From NCBI RefSeq assembly GCF_036785885.1, contig NC_092330.1, positions 20,184,525 through 20,248,524 of the forward strand: DNA of 64,000 bases, written 5' to 3'. Position numbers and translations under genes: made by a program. Source of the stretch: Coffea arabica. Its lineage: Eukaryota; Streptophyta; Magnoliopsida; Gentianales; Rubiaceae. Of this stretch, positions 22,741-35,716 are shown one piece after another. Each line of letters begins with the position of its first letter. Position 1 is the first letter of the stretch. The notes under the pieces were generated by a model. It worked only from the letters and a program-made list of their open reading frames with translations. It searched no databases and was not told the origin of the DNA.

Positions 22741-23152
22741 CCCTTTTTTGTTTCGAAATCCAAATTTCCCCTTCGTTCTTTATGCTGTAGTAATTTAGCT
22801 CCGTCGGAACGATTGCTTTATATTTTGCTTCTCATCGAAGCATGAAGGCGGATCTGAAGGCGCGAGACAAGTCAGGAACGGTACGGCTGGATCGAAACCC
22901 GGATCGTCGGTCAAAGTTGTCGGCGCAAATGTATAAGTGCAAGCGTGAAGGATCAATTTCAGAATAATTGAGAGTTGCGCGACGAGGGAAAAAAAAATGG
23001 TGCAAATCAACAAGAAAAAAATGTAAAAGTAAATAAATAAAAGGATGAGGGGAAATTCTTGAATTGACGCTTAAAATGAATTCGGGTCCAGAAAAGCCAC
23101 ACTGCTTCACAGGACGGGGCAGTTTAAAAGAATAAAGCGAAAGGAACATGGT

Positions 23153-23272
23153 GGGTGCGATCATACCAGCACTAATGCACCGGATCCCATCAGAACTCCG
23201 AAGTTAAGCATGCTTGGGCGAGAGTAGTACTAGGATGGGTGACCCCCTGGGAAGTCCTCGTGTTGCACCCCT
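23153..23272 (+). rRNA. 5S rRNA gene, uninterrupted (T-1, A58 variant)
   Basis: Full length; G58A and T at -1. Confidence 0.96.
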
Positions 23273-23684
23273 CCCTTTTTTGTTTCGAAATCCAAATTTC
23301 CCCTTCGTTCTTTATGCTGTAGTAATTTAGCTCCGTCGGAACGATTGCTTTATATTTTGCTTCTTATCGAAGCATGAAGGCGGATCTGAAGGCGCGAGAC
23401 AAGTCAGGAACGGTACGGCTGGATCGAAGCCCGGATCGTCGGTCAAAGTTGTCGGCGCAAATGTATAAGTGCAAGCGTGAAGGATCAATTTCAGAATAAT
23501 TGAGAGTTGCGCGACGAGGGAAAAAAAAATGGTGCAAATCAACAAGAAAAAAATGTAAAAGTAAATAAATAAAAGGATGAGGGGAAATTCTTGAATTGAC
23601 GCTTAAAATGAATTCGGGTCCAGAAAAGCCAAACTGCTTCACAGGACGTGGCAGTTTAAAAGAATAAAGCGAAAGAAACATGGC

Positions 23685-24317
23685 GGGTGCGATCATACCA
23701 GCACTAATGCACCGGATCCCATCAGAACTCCGAAGTTAAGCGTGCTTGGGCGACAGTAGTACTAGGATGGGTGACCCTAGGCCTGTCAACGGGTCGGGTC
23801 TAGACCCGGATCCGGATCGGATCGCTGAAATTTTTTCGGGTATGGGTAGGGATTTAATTCCGTTATCCGGATCCGGATCCGTTTTTTCAAACAAAAAAAT
23901 GGGTCGGATACGGAATATAGTATTCCGACCCGTATTAGACCCGGATCCGGATATAAATGATTTAATAATTTATAAAAAATATATATTATCAATATAATTT
24001 GATTAGGATGATGTATTTGAGTAAAATCAATTTGATTTATTTTCTTATTTGGTTTTTTCTTTGCATTAGTTAGAAATTAGTTTACAAATATATTTTTTTC
24101 TCTTTTTTGTTAGAAATTATAAATTTTGGCAAATTTGTTCGGGTAGACCCGACCCGGATCCGAGACTCGCCGGGTCCGGATCCGGAACACAGAATAAAAG
24201 ACCCGTCGGGTAAACGGGTCGGATCCGGGTCCGGGTCCGGAATAATGAATTCCGGCCCAGACCCGGCCCGTTGACACCCCTAGGTGACCCCCTGGGAAAT
24301 CCTCGTGTTGCACCCCT
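23685..24317 (+). pseudogene. 5S rRNA gene split by hAT MITE, unit 20 (A type)
   Basis: C46 retained; G70C, G102A. Confidence 0.93.
23778..24282. mobile_element. hAT MITE, A haplotype with A483, unit 20
   Basis: T7, G26, G47, T59, T123, A483. Confidence 0.9.
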
Positions 24318-24727
24318 CCCTTTTTTGTTTCGAAATCCAAATTTCCCCTTCGTTCTTTATGCTGTAGTAATTTAGCTCCGTCGGAACGATTGCTTTATAT
24401 TTTGCTTCTCATCGAAGCATGAAGGCGGATCTGAAGGCGCGAGACAAGTCAGGAACGGTACGGCTGGATCGAAGCCCGGATCGTCGGTCAAAGTTGTCGG
24501 CGCAAATGCATAAGCGCAAGCGTGAAGGATCAATTTCAGGATAATTGAGAGTTGTGCGACGAGGGAAAAAAAAGGTGCAAAGCAACAAGAAAAAAATATA
24601 AAAGTAAATAAATAAAAGGATGAGAGGAAATTCATGAATTGACGCTTAGAATGAATTCGGGTCCAGAAAAGCCAAACTGCTTCACAGGACGTGGCAGTTT
24701 AAAAGAATAAAGCGAAAGGAACATGGC

Positions 24728-25360
24728 GGGTGCGATCATACCAGCACTAATGCACCGGATCCCATCAGAACTTCGAAGTTAAGCGTGCTTGGGCGACAGT
24801 AGTACTAGGATGGGTGACCCTAGGCCGGTCAACGGGTCGGGTCTACACCCGGATCCGGATCGGATCCCTGAAATTTTTGCGGGTATGGGTAGGGATTTAA
24901 TTCCGTTATCCGGATCCGGATCCGTTTTTTCAAACAAAAAAACGGGTCGGATACGGAATATAGTATTCCGACCCGTATTAGACCCGGATTCGGATATAAA
25001 TGATTTAATAATTTATAAAAAATATATATTATCAATATAATTTGATTAGGATGATGTATTTGAGTAAAATCAATTTGATTTATTTTCTTATTTGGTTTTT
25101 TCTTTGCATTAGCTAGAAATTAGTTTACAAATATATCTTTTTCTCTTTTTTGTTAGAAATTATAAATTTTGGCAAATTTGTTCGGGTAGACCCGACCCGG
25201 ATCCGAGACTCGCCGGGTCCGGATCCGGAACACCGAATAAAAGACCCGTCGGGTAAACGGGTCGGCTCCGGGTCCGGGTCCGGAATAATGAATTCCGGCC
25301 CGGACCCGGCCCGTTGACACCCCTAGGTGACCCCCTGGGAAATCCTCGTGTTGCACCCCT
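24728..25360 (+). pseudogene. 5S rRNA gene split by hAT MITE, unit 21 (S type)
   Basis: C46T, G70C, G102A; second half of a 2620-bp doublet. Confidence 0.93.
24821..25325. mobile_element. hAT MITE, S haplotype, unit 21
   Basis: T170. Confidence 0.9.
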
Positions 25361-25772
25361 CCCTTTTTTGTTTCGAAATCCAAATTTCCCCTTCGTTCTT
25401 TATGCTGTAGTAATTTAGCTCCGTCGGAACGATTGCTTTATATTTTGCTTCTCATCGAAGCATGAAGGCGGATCTGAAGGCGCGAGACAAGTCAGGAACG
25501 GTACGGCTGGATCGAAACCCGGATCGTCGGTCAAAGTTGTCGGCGCAAATGTATAAGTGCAAGCGTGAAGGATCAATTTCAGAATAATTGAGAGTTGCGC
25601 GACGAGGGAAAAAAAAATGGTGCAAATCAACAAGAAAAAAATGTAAAAGTAAATAAATAAAAGGATGAGGGGAAATTCTTGAATTGACGCTTAAAATGAA
25701 TTCGGGTCCAGAAAAGCCACACTGCTTCACAGGACGGGGCAGTTTAAAAGAATAAAGCGAAAGGAACATGGT

Positions 25773-25892
25773 GGGTGCGATCATACCAGCACTAATGCAC
25801 CGGATCCCATCAGAACTCCGAAGTTAAGCATGCTTGGGCGAGAGTAGTACTAGGATGGGTGACCCCCTGGGAAGTCCTCGTGTTGCACCCCT
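25773..25892 (+). rRNA. 5S rRNA gene, uninterrupted (T-1, A58 variant)
   Basis: Full length; G58A and T at -1. Confidence 0.96.
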
Positions 25893-26304
25893 CCCTTTTT
25901 TGTTTCGAAATCCAAATTTCCCCTTCGTTCTTTATGCTGTAGTAATTTAGCTCCGTCGGAACGATTGCTTTATATTTTGCTTCTTATCGAAGCATGAAGG
26001 CGGATCTGAAGGCGCGAGACAAGTCAGGAACGGTACGGCTGGATCGAAGCCCGGATCGTCGGTCAAAGTTGTCGGCGCAAATGTATAAGTGCAAGCGTGA
26101 AGGATCAATTTCAGAATAATTGAGAGTTGCGCGACGAGGGAAAAAAAAATGGTGCAAATCAACAAGAAAAAAATGTAAAAGTAAATAAATAAAAGGATGA
26201 GGGGAAATTCTTGAATTGACGCTTAAAATGAATTCGGGTCCAGAAAAGCCAAACTGCTTCACAGGACGTGGCAGTTTAAAAGAATAAAGCGAAAGAAACA
26301 TGGC

Positions 26305-26937
26305 GGGTGCGATCATACCAGCACTAATGCACCGGATCCCATCAGAACTCCGAAGTTAAGCGTGCTTGGGCGACAGTAGTACTAGGATGGGTGACCCTAG
26401 GCCTGTCAACGGGTCGGGTCTAGACCCGGATCCGGATCGGATCGCTGAAATTTTTTCGGGTATGGGTAGGGATTTAATTCCGTTATCCGGATCCGGATCC
26501 GTTTTTTCAAACAAAAAAATGGGTCGGATACGGAATATAGTATTCCGACCCGTATTAGACCCGGATCCGGATATAAATGATTTAATAATTTATAAAAAAT
26601 ATATATTATCAATATAATTTGATTAGGATGATGTATTTGAGTAAAATCAATTTGATTTATTTTCTTATTTGGTTTTTTCTTTGCATTAGTTAGAAATTAG
26701 TTTACAAATATATTTTTTTCTCTTTTTTGTTAGAAATTATAAATTTTGGCAAATTTGTTCGGGTAGACCCGACCCGGATCCGAGACTCGCCGGGTCCGGA
26801 TCCGGAACACAGAATAAAAGACCCGTCGGGTAAACGGGTCGGATCCGGGTCCGGGTCCGGAATAATGAATTCCGGCCCAGACCCGGCCCGTTGACACCCC
26901 TAGGTGACCCCCTGGGAAATCCTCGTGTTGCACCCCT
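26305..26937 (+). pseudogene. 5S rRNA gene split by hAT MITE, unit 22 (A type)
   Basis: C46 retained; G70C, G102A. Confidence 0.93.
26398..26902. mobile_element. hAT MITE, A haplotype with A483, unit 22
   Basis: T7, G26, G47, T59, T123, A483. Confidence 0.9.
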
Positions 26938-27347
26938 CCCTTTTTTGTTTCGAAATCCAAATTTCCCCTTCGTTCTTTATGCTGTAGTAATTTAGCTCCG
27001 TCGGAACGATTGCTTTATATTTTGCTTCTCATCGAAGCATGAAGGCGGATCTGAAGGCGCGAGACAAGTCAGGAACGGTACGGCTGGATCGAAGCCCGGA
27101 TCGTCGGTCAAAGTTGTCGGCGCAAATGCATAAGCGCAAGCGTGAAGGATCAATTTCAGGATAATTGAGAGTTGTGCGACGAGGGAAAAAAAAGGTGCAA
27201 AGCAACAAGAAAAAAATATAAAAGTAAATAAATAAAAGGATGAGAGGAAATTCATGAATTGACGCTTAGAATGAATTCGGGTCCAGAAAAGCCAAACTGC
27301 TTCACAGGACGTGGCAGTTTAAAAGAATAAAGCGAAAGGAACATGGC

Positions 27348-27980
27348 GGGTGCGATCATACCAGCACTAATGCACCGGATCCCATCAGAACTTCGAAGTT
27401 AAGCGTGCTTGGGCGACAGTAGTACTAGGATGGGTGACCCTAGGCCGGTCAACGGGTCGGGTCTACACCCGGATCCGGATCGGATCCCTGAAATTTTTGC
27501 GGGTATGGGTAGGGATTTAATTCCGTTATCCGGATCCGGATCCGTTTTTTCAAACAAAAAAACGGGTCGGATACGGAATATAGTATTCCGACCCGTATTA
27601 GACCCGGATCCGGATATAAATGATTTAATAATTTATAAAAAATATATATTATCAATATAATTTGATTAGGATGATGTATTTGAGTAAAATCAATTTGATT
27701 TATTTTCTTATTTGGTTTTTTCTTTGCATTAGCTAGAAATTTGTTTACAAATATATCTTTTTCTCTTTTTTGTTAGAAATTATAAATTTTGGCAAATTTG
27801 TTCGGGTAGACCCGACCCGGATCCGAGACTCGCCGGGTCCGGATCCGGAACACCGAATAAAAGACCCGTCGGGTAAACGGGTCGGCTCCGGGTCCAGGTC
27901 CGGAATAATGAATTCCGGCCCGGACCCGGCCCGTTGACACCCCTAGGTGACCCCCTGGGAAATCCTCGTGTTGCACCCCT
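27348..27980 (+). pseudogene. 5S rRNA gene split by hAT MITE, unit 23 (P type)
   Basis: C46T, G70C, G102A; followed by a spacer with the L-type pair CTGAATCG/CAATGTTG. Confidence 0.93.
27441..27945. mobile_element. hAT MITE, P haplotype with A456, unit 23
   Basis: C170, T302, A456. Confidence 0.9.
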
Positions 27981-28390
27981 CCCTTTTTTGTTTCGAAATC
28001 CAAATTTTCCCTTCGTTCTTTATGCTGTAGTAATTTAGCTCCGTCGGAACGATTGCTTTATATTTTGCTTCTCATCGAAGCATGAAGGCGGATCTGAAGG
28101 CGCGAGACAAGTCAGGAACGGTACGGCTGAATCGAAGCCCGGATCGTCGGTCAATGTTGTCGGCGCAAATGCATAAGCGCAAGCGTGAAGGATCAATTTC
28201 AGGATAATTGAGAGTTGTGCGACGAGGGAAAAAAAAGGTGCAAAGCAACAAGAAAAAAATATAAAAGTAAATAAATAAAAGGATGAGAGGAAATTCATGA
28301 ATTGACGCTTAGAATGAATTCGGGTCCAGAAAAGCCAAACTGCTTCACAGGACGTGGCAGTTTAAAAGAATAAAGCGAAAGGAACATGGC

Positions 28391-29023
28391 GGGTGCGATC
28401 ATACCAGCACTAATGCACCGGATCCCATCAGAACTTCGAAGTTAAGCGTGCTTGGGCGACAGTAGTACTAGGATGGGTGACCCTAGGCCTGTCAACGGGT
28501 CGGGTCTACACCCGGATCCGGATCGGATCCCTGAAATTTTTGCGGGTATGGGTAGGGATTTAATTCCGTTATCCGGATCCGGATCCGTTTTTTCAAACAA
28601 AAAAACGGGTCGGATACGGAATATAGTATTCCGACCCGTACTAGACCCGGATCCGGATATAAATGATTTAATAATTTATAAAAAATATATATTATCAATA
28701 TAATTTGATTAGGATGATGTATTTGAGTAAAATCAATTTGATTTATTTTCTTATTTGGTTTTTTCTTTGCATTAGCTAGAAATTTGTTTACAAATATATC
28801 TTTTTCTCTTTTTTGTTAGAAATTATAAATTTTGGCAAATTTGTTCGGGTAGACCCGACCCGGATCCGAGACTCGCCGGGTCCGGATCCGGAACACCGAA
28901 TAAAAGACCCGTCGGGTAAACGGGTCGGCTCCGGGTCCGGGTCCGGAATAATGAATTCCGGCCCGGACCCGGCCCGTTGACACCCCTAGGTGACCCCCTG
29001 GGAAATCCTCGTGTTGCACCCCT
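28391..29023 (+). pseudogene. 5S rRNA gene split by hAT MITE, unit 24 (P type)
   Basis: C46T, G70C, G102A; followed by an empty unit, which is unusual for P-type copies. Confidence 0.93.
28484..28988. mobile_element. hAT MITE, P haplotype with T7 and C158, unit 24
   Basis: C170 and T302 combined with T7 and the L-type base C158; a likely recombinant. Confidence 0.9.
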
Positions 29024-29435
29024 CCCTTTTTTGTTTCGAAATCCAAATTTCCCCTTCGTTCTTTATGCTGTAGTAATTTAGCTCCGTCGGAACGATTGCT
29101 TTATATTTTGCTTCTCATCGAAGCATGAAGGCGGATCTGAAGGCGCGAGACAAGTCAGGAACGGTACGGCTGGATCGAAACCCGGATCGTCGGTCAAAGT
29201 TGTCGGCGCAAATGTATAAGTGCAAGCGTGAAGGATCAATTTCAGAATAATTGAGAGTTGCGCGACGAGGGAAAAAAAAATGGTGCAAATCAACAAGAAA
29301 AAAATGTAAAAGTAAATAAATAAAAGGATGAGGGGAAATTCTTGAATTGACGCTTAAAATGAATTCGGGTCCAGAAAAGCCACACTGCTTCACAGGACGG
29401 GGCAGTTTAAAAGAATAAAGCGAAAGGAACATGGT

Positions 29436-29555
29436 GGGTGCGATCATACCAGCACTAATGCACCGGATCCCATCAGAACTCCGAAGTTAAGCATGCTTGG
29501 GCGAGAGTAGTACTAGGATGGGTGACCCCCTGGGAAGTCCTCGTGTTGCACCCCT
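29436..29555 (+). rRNA. 5S rRNA gene, uninterrupted (T-1, A58 variant)
   Basis: Full length; G58A and T at -1. Confidence 0.96.
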
Positions 29556-29967
29556 CCCTTTTTTGTTTCGAAATCCAAATTTCCCCTTCGTTCTTTATGC
29601 TGTAGTAATTTAGCTCCGTCGGAACGATTGCTTTATATTTTGCTTCTTATCGAAGCATGAAGGCGGATCTGAAGGCGCGAGACAAGTCAGGAACGGTACG
29701 GCTGGATCGAAGCCCGGATCGTCGGTCAAAGTTGTCGGCGCAAATGTATAAGTGCAAGCGTGAAGGATCAATTTCAGAATAATTGAGAGTTGCGCGACGA
29801 GGGAAAAAAAAATGGTGCAAATCAACAAGAAAAAAATGTAAAAGTAAATAAATAAAAGGATGAGGGGAAATTCTTGAATTGACGCTTAAAATGAATTCGG
29901 GTCCAGAAAAGCCAAACTGCTTCACAGGACGTGGCAGTTTAAAAGAATAAAGCGAAAGAAACATGGC

Positions 29968-30600
29968 GGGTGCGATCATACCAGCACTAATGCACCGGAT
30001 CCCATCAGAACTCCGAAGTTAAGCGTGCTTGGGCGACAGTAGTACTAGGATGGGTGACCCTAGGCCTGTCAACGGGTCGGGTCTAGACCCGGATCCGGAT
30101 CGGATCGCTGAAATTTTTTCGGGTATGGGTAGGGATTTAATTCCGTTATCCGGATCCGGATCCGTTTTTTCAAACAAAAAAATGGGTCGGATACGGAATA
30201 TAGTATTCCGACCCGTATTAGACCCGGATCCGGATATAAATGATTTAATAATTTATAAAAAATATATATTATCAATATAATTTGATTAGGATGATGTATT
30301 TGAGTAAAATCAATTTGATTTATTTTCTTATTTGGTTTTTTCTTTGCATTAGTTAGAAATTAGTTTACAAATATATTTTTTTCTCTTTTTTGTTAGAAAT
30401 TATAAATTTTGGCAAATTTGTTCGGGTAGACCCGACCCGGATCCGAGACTCGCCGGGTCCGGATCCGGAACACAGAATAAAAGACCCGTCGGGTAAACGG
30501 GTCGGATCCGGGTCCGGGTCCGGAATAATGAATTCCGGCCCAGACCCGGCCCGTTGACACCCCTAGGTGACCCCCTGGGAAATCCTCGTGTTGCACCCCT
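29968..30600 (+). pseudogene. 5S rRNA gene split by hAT MITE, unit 25 (A type)
   Basis: C46 retained; G70C, G102A. Confidence 0.93.
30061..30565. mobile_element. hAT MITE, A haplotype with A483, unit 25
   Basis: T7, G26, G47, T59, T123, A483. Confidence 0.9.
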
Positions 30601-31010
30601 CCCTTTTTTGTTTCGAAATCCAAATTTCCCCTTCGTTCTTTATGCTGTAGTAATTTAGCTCCGTCGGAACGATTGCTTTATATTTTGCTTCTCATCGAAG
30701 CATGAAGGCGGATCTGAAGGCGCGAGACAAGTCAGGAACGGTACGGCTGGATCGAAGCCCGGATCGTCGGTCAAAGTTGTCGGCGCAAATGCATAAGCGC
30801 AAGCGTGAAGGATCAATTTCAGGATAATTGAGAGTTGTGCGACGAGGGAAAAAAAAGGTGCAAAGCAACAAGAAAAAAATATAAAAGTAAATAAATAAAA
30901 GGATGAGAGGAAATTCATGAATTGACGCTTAGAATGAATTCGGGTCCAGAAAAGCCAAACTGCTTCACAGGACGTGGCAGTTTAAAAGAATAAAGCGAAA
31001 GGAACATGGC

Positions 31011-31643
31011 GGGTGCGATCATACCAGCACTAATGCACCGGATCCCATCAGAACTTCGAAGTTAAGCGTGCTTGGGCGACAGTAGTACTAGGATGGGTGA
31101 CCCTAGGCCGGTCAACGGGTCGGGTCTACACCCGGATCCGGATCGGATCCCTGAAATTTTTGCGGGTATGGGTAGGGATTTAATTCCGTTATCCGGATCC
31201 GGATCCGTTTTTTCAAACAAAAAAACGGGTCGGATACGGAATATAGTATTCCGACCCGTATTAGACCCGGATCCGGATATAAATGATTTAATAATTTATA
31301 AAAAATATATATTATCAATATAATTTGATTAGGATGATGTATTTGAGTAAAATCAATTTGATTTATTTTCTTATTTGGTTTTTTCTTTGCATTAGCTAGA
31401 AATTAGTTTACAAATATATCTTTTTCTCTTTTTTGTTAGAAATTATAAATTTTGGCAAATTTGTTCGGGTAGACCCGACCCGGATCCGAGACTCGCCGGG
31501 TCCGGATCCGGAACACCGAATAAAAGACCCGTCGGGTAAACGGGTCGGATCCGGGTCCGGGTCCGGAATAAAGAATTCCGGCCCGGACCCGGCCCGTTGA
31601 CACCCCTAGGTGACCCCCTGGGAAATCCTCGTGTTGCACCCCT
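31011..31643 (+). pseudogene. 5S rRNA gene split by hAT MITE, unit 26 (P/L hybrid)
   Basis: C46T, G70C, G102A; followed by an L-type spacer and then a C6T gene. Confidence 0.93.
31104..31608. mobile_element. hAT MITE, P/L hybrid, unit 26
   Basis: The left part is P-like (no T48 or T61, T158, C170). The right part is L-like (A302, A446, A469). The switch lies between bases 170 and 302. The only copy of this kind in the window. Confidence 0.9.
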
Positions 31644-32053
31644 CCCTTTTTTGTTTCGAAATCCAAATTTTCCCTTCGTTCTTTATGCTGTAGTAATTTA
31701 GCTCCGTCGGAACGATTGCTTTATATTTTGCTTCTCATCGAAGCATGAAGGCGGATCTGAAGGCGCGAGACAAGTCAGGAACGGTACGGCTGAATCGAAG
31801 CCCGGATCGTCGGTCAATGTTGTCGGCGCAAATGCATAAGCGCAAGCGTGAAGGATCAATTTCAGGATAATTGAGAGTTGTGCGACGAGGGAAAAAAAAG
31901 GTGCAAAGCAACAAGAAAAAAATATAAAAGTAAATAAATAAAAGGATGAGAGGAAATTCATGAATTGACGCTTAGAATGAATTCGGGTCCAGAAAAGCCA
32001 AACTGCTTCACAGGACGTGGCAGTTTAAAAGAATAAAGCGAAAGGAACATGGC

Positions 32054-32686
32054 GGGTGTGATCATACCAGCACTAATGCACCGGATCCCATCAGAACTTC
32101 GAAGTTAAGCGTGCTTGGGCGACAGTAGTACTAGGATGGGTGACCCTAGGCCGGTCAACGGGTCGGGTCTACACCCGGATCCGGATCGGATCCCTGAAAT
32201 TTTTGCGGGTATGGGTAGGGATTTAATTCCGTTATCCGGATCCGGATCCGTTTTTTCAAACAAAAAAACGGGTCGGATACGGAATATAGTATTCCGACCC
32301 GTATTAGACCCGGATCCGGATATAAATGATTTAATAATTTATAAAAAATATATATTATCAATATAATTTGATTAGGATGATGTATTTGAGTAAAATCAAT
32401 TTGATTTATTTTCTTATTTGGTTTTTTCTTTGCATTAGCTAGAAATTTGTTTACAAATATATCTTTTTCTCTTTTTTGTTAGAAATTATAAATTTTGGCA
32501 AATTTGTTCGGGTAGACCCGACCCGGATCCGAGACTCGCCGGGTCCGGATCCGGAACACCGAATAAAAGACCCGTCGGGTAAACGGGTCGGCTCCGGGTC
32601 CGGGTCCGGAATAATGAATTCCGGCCCGGACCCGGCCCGTTGACACCCCTAGGTGACCCCCTGGGAAATCCTCGTGTTGCACCCCT
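32054..32686 (+). pseudogene. 5S rRNA gene split by hAT MITE, unit 27 (P type)
   Basis: C6T, C46T, G70C, G102A. Confidence 0.93.
32147..32651. mobile_element. hAT MITE, P haplotype, unit 27
   Basis: C170, T302, G7. Confidence 0.9.
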
Positions 32687-33096
32687 CCCTTTTTTGTTTC
32701 GAAATCCAAATTTTCCCTTCGTTCTTTATGCTGTAGTAATTTAGCTCCGTCGGAACGATTGCTTTATATTTTGCTTCTCATCGAAGCATGAAGGCGGATC
32801 TGAAGGCGCGAGACAAGTCAGGAACGGTACGGCTGGATCGAAGCCCGGATCGTCGGTCAAAGTTGTCGGCGCAAATGCATAAGCGCAAGCGTGAAGGATC
32901 AATTTCAGGATAATTGAGAGTTGTGCGACGAGGGAAAAAAAAGGTGCAAAGCAACAAGAAAAAAATATAAAAGTAAATAAATAAAAGGATGAGAGGAAAT
33001 TCATGAATTGACGCTTAGAATGAATTCGGGTCCAGAAAAGCCAAACTGCTTCACAGGACGTGGCAGTTTAAAAGAATAAAGCGAAAGGAACATGGC

Positions 33097-33729
33097 GGGT
33101 GCGATCATACCAGCACTAATGCACCGGATCCCATCAGAACTTCGAAGTTAAGCGTGCTTGGGCGACAGTAGTACTAGGATGGGTGACCCTAGGCCTGTCA
33201 ACGGGTCGGGTCTACACCCGGATCCGGATCGGATCCCTGAAATTTTTGCGGGTATGGGTAGGGATTTAATTCCGTTATCCGGATCCGGATCCGTTTTTTC
33301 AAACAAAAAAACGGGTCGGATACGGAATATAGTATTCCGACCCGTATTAGACCCGGATCCGGATATAAATGATTTAATAATTTATAAAAAATATATATTA
33401 TCAATATAATTTGATTAGGATGATGTATTTGAGTAAAATCAATTTGATTTATTTTCTTATTTGGTTTTTTCTTTGCATTAGCTAGAAATTTGTTTACAAA
33501 TATATCTTTTTCTCTTTTTTGTTAGAAATTATAAATTTTGGCAAATTTGTTCGGGTAGACCCGACCCGGATCCGAGACTCGCCGGGTCCGGATCCGGAAC
33601 ACCGAATAAAAGACCCGTCGGGTAAACGGGTCGGCTCCGGGTCCGGGTCCGGAATAATGAATTCCGGCCCGGACCCGGCCCGTTGACACCCCTAGGTGAC
33701 CCCCTGGGAAATCCTCGTGTTGCACCCCT
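33097..33729 (+). pseudogene. 5S rRNA gene split by hAT MITE, unit 28 (P type)
   Basis: C46T, G70C, G102A. Confidence 0.93.
33190..33694. mobile_element. hAT MITE, P haplotype with T7, unit 28
   Basis: C170, T302, T7. Confidence 0.9.
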
Positions 33730-34139
33730 CCCTTTTTTGTTTCGAAATCCAAATTTTCCCTTCGTTCTTTATGCTGTAGTAATTTAGCTCCGTCGGAACG
33801 ATTGCTTTATATTTTGCTTCTCATCGAAGCATGAAGGCGGATCTGAAGGCGCGAGACAAGTCAGGAACGGTACGGCTGGATCGAAGCCCGGATCGTCGGT
33901 CAAAGTTGTCGGCGCAAATGCATAAGCGCAAGCGTGAAGGATCAATTTCAGGATAATTGAGAGTTGTGCGACGAGGGAAAAAAAAGGTGCAAAGCAACAA
34001 GAAAAAAATATAAAAGTAAATAAATAAAAGGATGAGAGGAAATTCATGAATTGACGCTTAGAATGAATTCGGGTCCAGAAAAGCCAAACTGCTTCACAGG
34101 ACGTGGCAGTTTAAAAGAATAAAGCGAAAGGAACATGGC

Positions 34140-34772
34140 GGGTGCGATCATACCAGCACTAATGCACCGGATCCCATCAGAACTTCGAAGTTAAGCGTGC
34201 TTGGGCGACAGTAGTACTAGGATGGGTGACCCTAGGCCGGTCAACGGGTCGGGTCTACACCCGGATCCGGATCGGATCCCTGAAATTTTTGCGGGTATGG
34301 GTAGGGATTTAATTCCGTTATCCGGATCCGGATCCGTTTTTTCAAACAAAAAAACGGGTCGGATACGGAATATAGTATTCCGACCCGTATTAGACCCGGA
34401 TTCGGATATAAATGATTTAATAATTTATAAAAAATATATATTATCAATATAATTTGATTAGGATGATGTATTTGAGTAAAATCAATTTGATTTATTTTCT
34501 TATTTGGTTTTTTCTTTGCATTAGCTAGAAATTAGTTTACAAATATATCTTTTTCTCTTTTTTGTTAGAAATTATAAATTTTGGCAAATTTGTTCGGGTA
34601 GACCCGACCCGGATCCGAGACTCGCCGGGTCCGGATCCGGAACACCGAATAAAAGACCCGTCGGGTAAACGGGTCGGCTCCGGGTCCGGGTCCGGAATAA
34701 TGAATTCCGGCCCGGACCCGGCCCGTTGACACCCCTAGGTGACCCCCTGGGAAATCCTCGTGTTGCACCCCT
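34140..34772 (+). pseudogene. 5S rRNA gene split by hAT MITE, unit 29 (S type)
   Basis: C46T, G70C, G102A; opens the second 12-kb block. Confidence 0.93.
34233..34737. mobile_element. hAT MITE, S haplotype, unit 29
   Basis: T170. Confidence 0.9.
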
Positions 34773-35184
34773 CCCTTTTTTGTTTCGAAATCCAAATTTC
34801 CCCTTCGTTCTTTATGCTGTAGTAATTTAGCTCCGTCGGAACGATTGCTTTATATTTTGCTTCTCATCGAAGCATGAAGGCGGATCTGAAGGCGCGAGAC
34901 AAGTCAGGAACGGTACGGCTGGATCGAAACCCGGATCGTCGGTCAAAGTTGTCGGCGCAAATGTATAAGTGCAAGCGTGAAGGATCAATTTCAGAATAAT
35001 TGAGAGTTGCGCGACGAGGGAAAAAAAAATGGTGCAAATCAACAAGAAAAAAATGTAAAAGTAAATAAATAAAAGGATGAGGGGAAATTCTTGAATTGAC
35101 GCTTAAAATGAATTCGGGTCCAGAAAAGCCACACTGCTTCACAGGACGGGGCAGTTTAAAAGAATAAAGCGAAAGGAACATGGT

Positions 35185-35304
35185 GGGTGCGATCATACCA
35201 GCACTAATGCACCGGATCCCATCAGAACTCCGAAGTTAAGCATGCTTGGGCGAGAGTAGTACTAGGATGGGTGACCCCCTGGGAAGTCCTCGTGTTGCAC
35301 CCCT
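35185..35304 (+). rRNA. 5S rRNA gene, uninterrupted (T-1, A58 variant)
   Basis: Full length; G58A and T at -1. The following spacer has a private T at 35363 (AGTTCCG for AGCTCCG), useful as an assembly anchor. Confidence 0.96.
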
Positions 35305-35716
35305 CCCTTTTTTGTTTCGAAATCCAAATTTCCCCTTCGTTCTTTATGCTGTAGTAATTTAGTTCCGTCGGAACGATTGCTTTATATTTTGCTTCTTATC
35401 GAAGCATGAAGGCGGATCTGAAGGCGCGAGACAAGTCAGGAACGGTACGGCTGGATCGAAGCCCGGATCGTCGGTCAAAGTTGTCGGCGCAAATGTATAA
35501 GTGCAAGCGTGAAGGATCAATTTCAGAATAATTGAGAGTTGCGCGACGAGGGAAAAAAAAATGGTGCAAATCAACAAGAAAAAAATGTAAAAGTAAATAA
35601 ATAAAAGGATGAGGGGAAATTCTTGAATTGACGCTTAAAATGAATTCGGGTCCAGAAAAGCCAAACTGCTTCACAGGACGTGGCAGTTTAAAAGAATAAA
35701 GCGAAAGAAACATGGC

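Larger units (their letters stand above)
22108..34139 (+). repeat. 12,032-bp higher-order repeat, copy 1
   Basis: Ten filled and three empty units. It opens with two tandem 2620-bp blocks (22108-24727 and 24728-27347), then P (A456), P (T7, C158), empty, A, a P/L hybrid, and two more P units. Confidence 0.85.
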
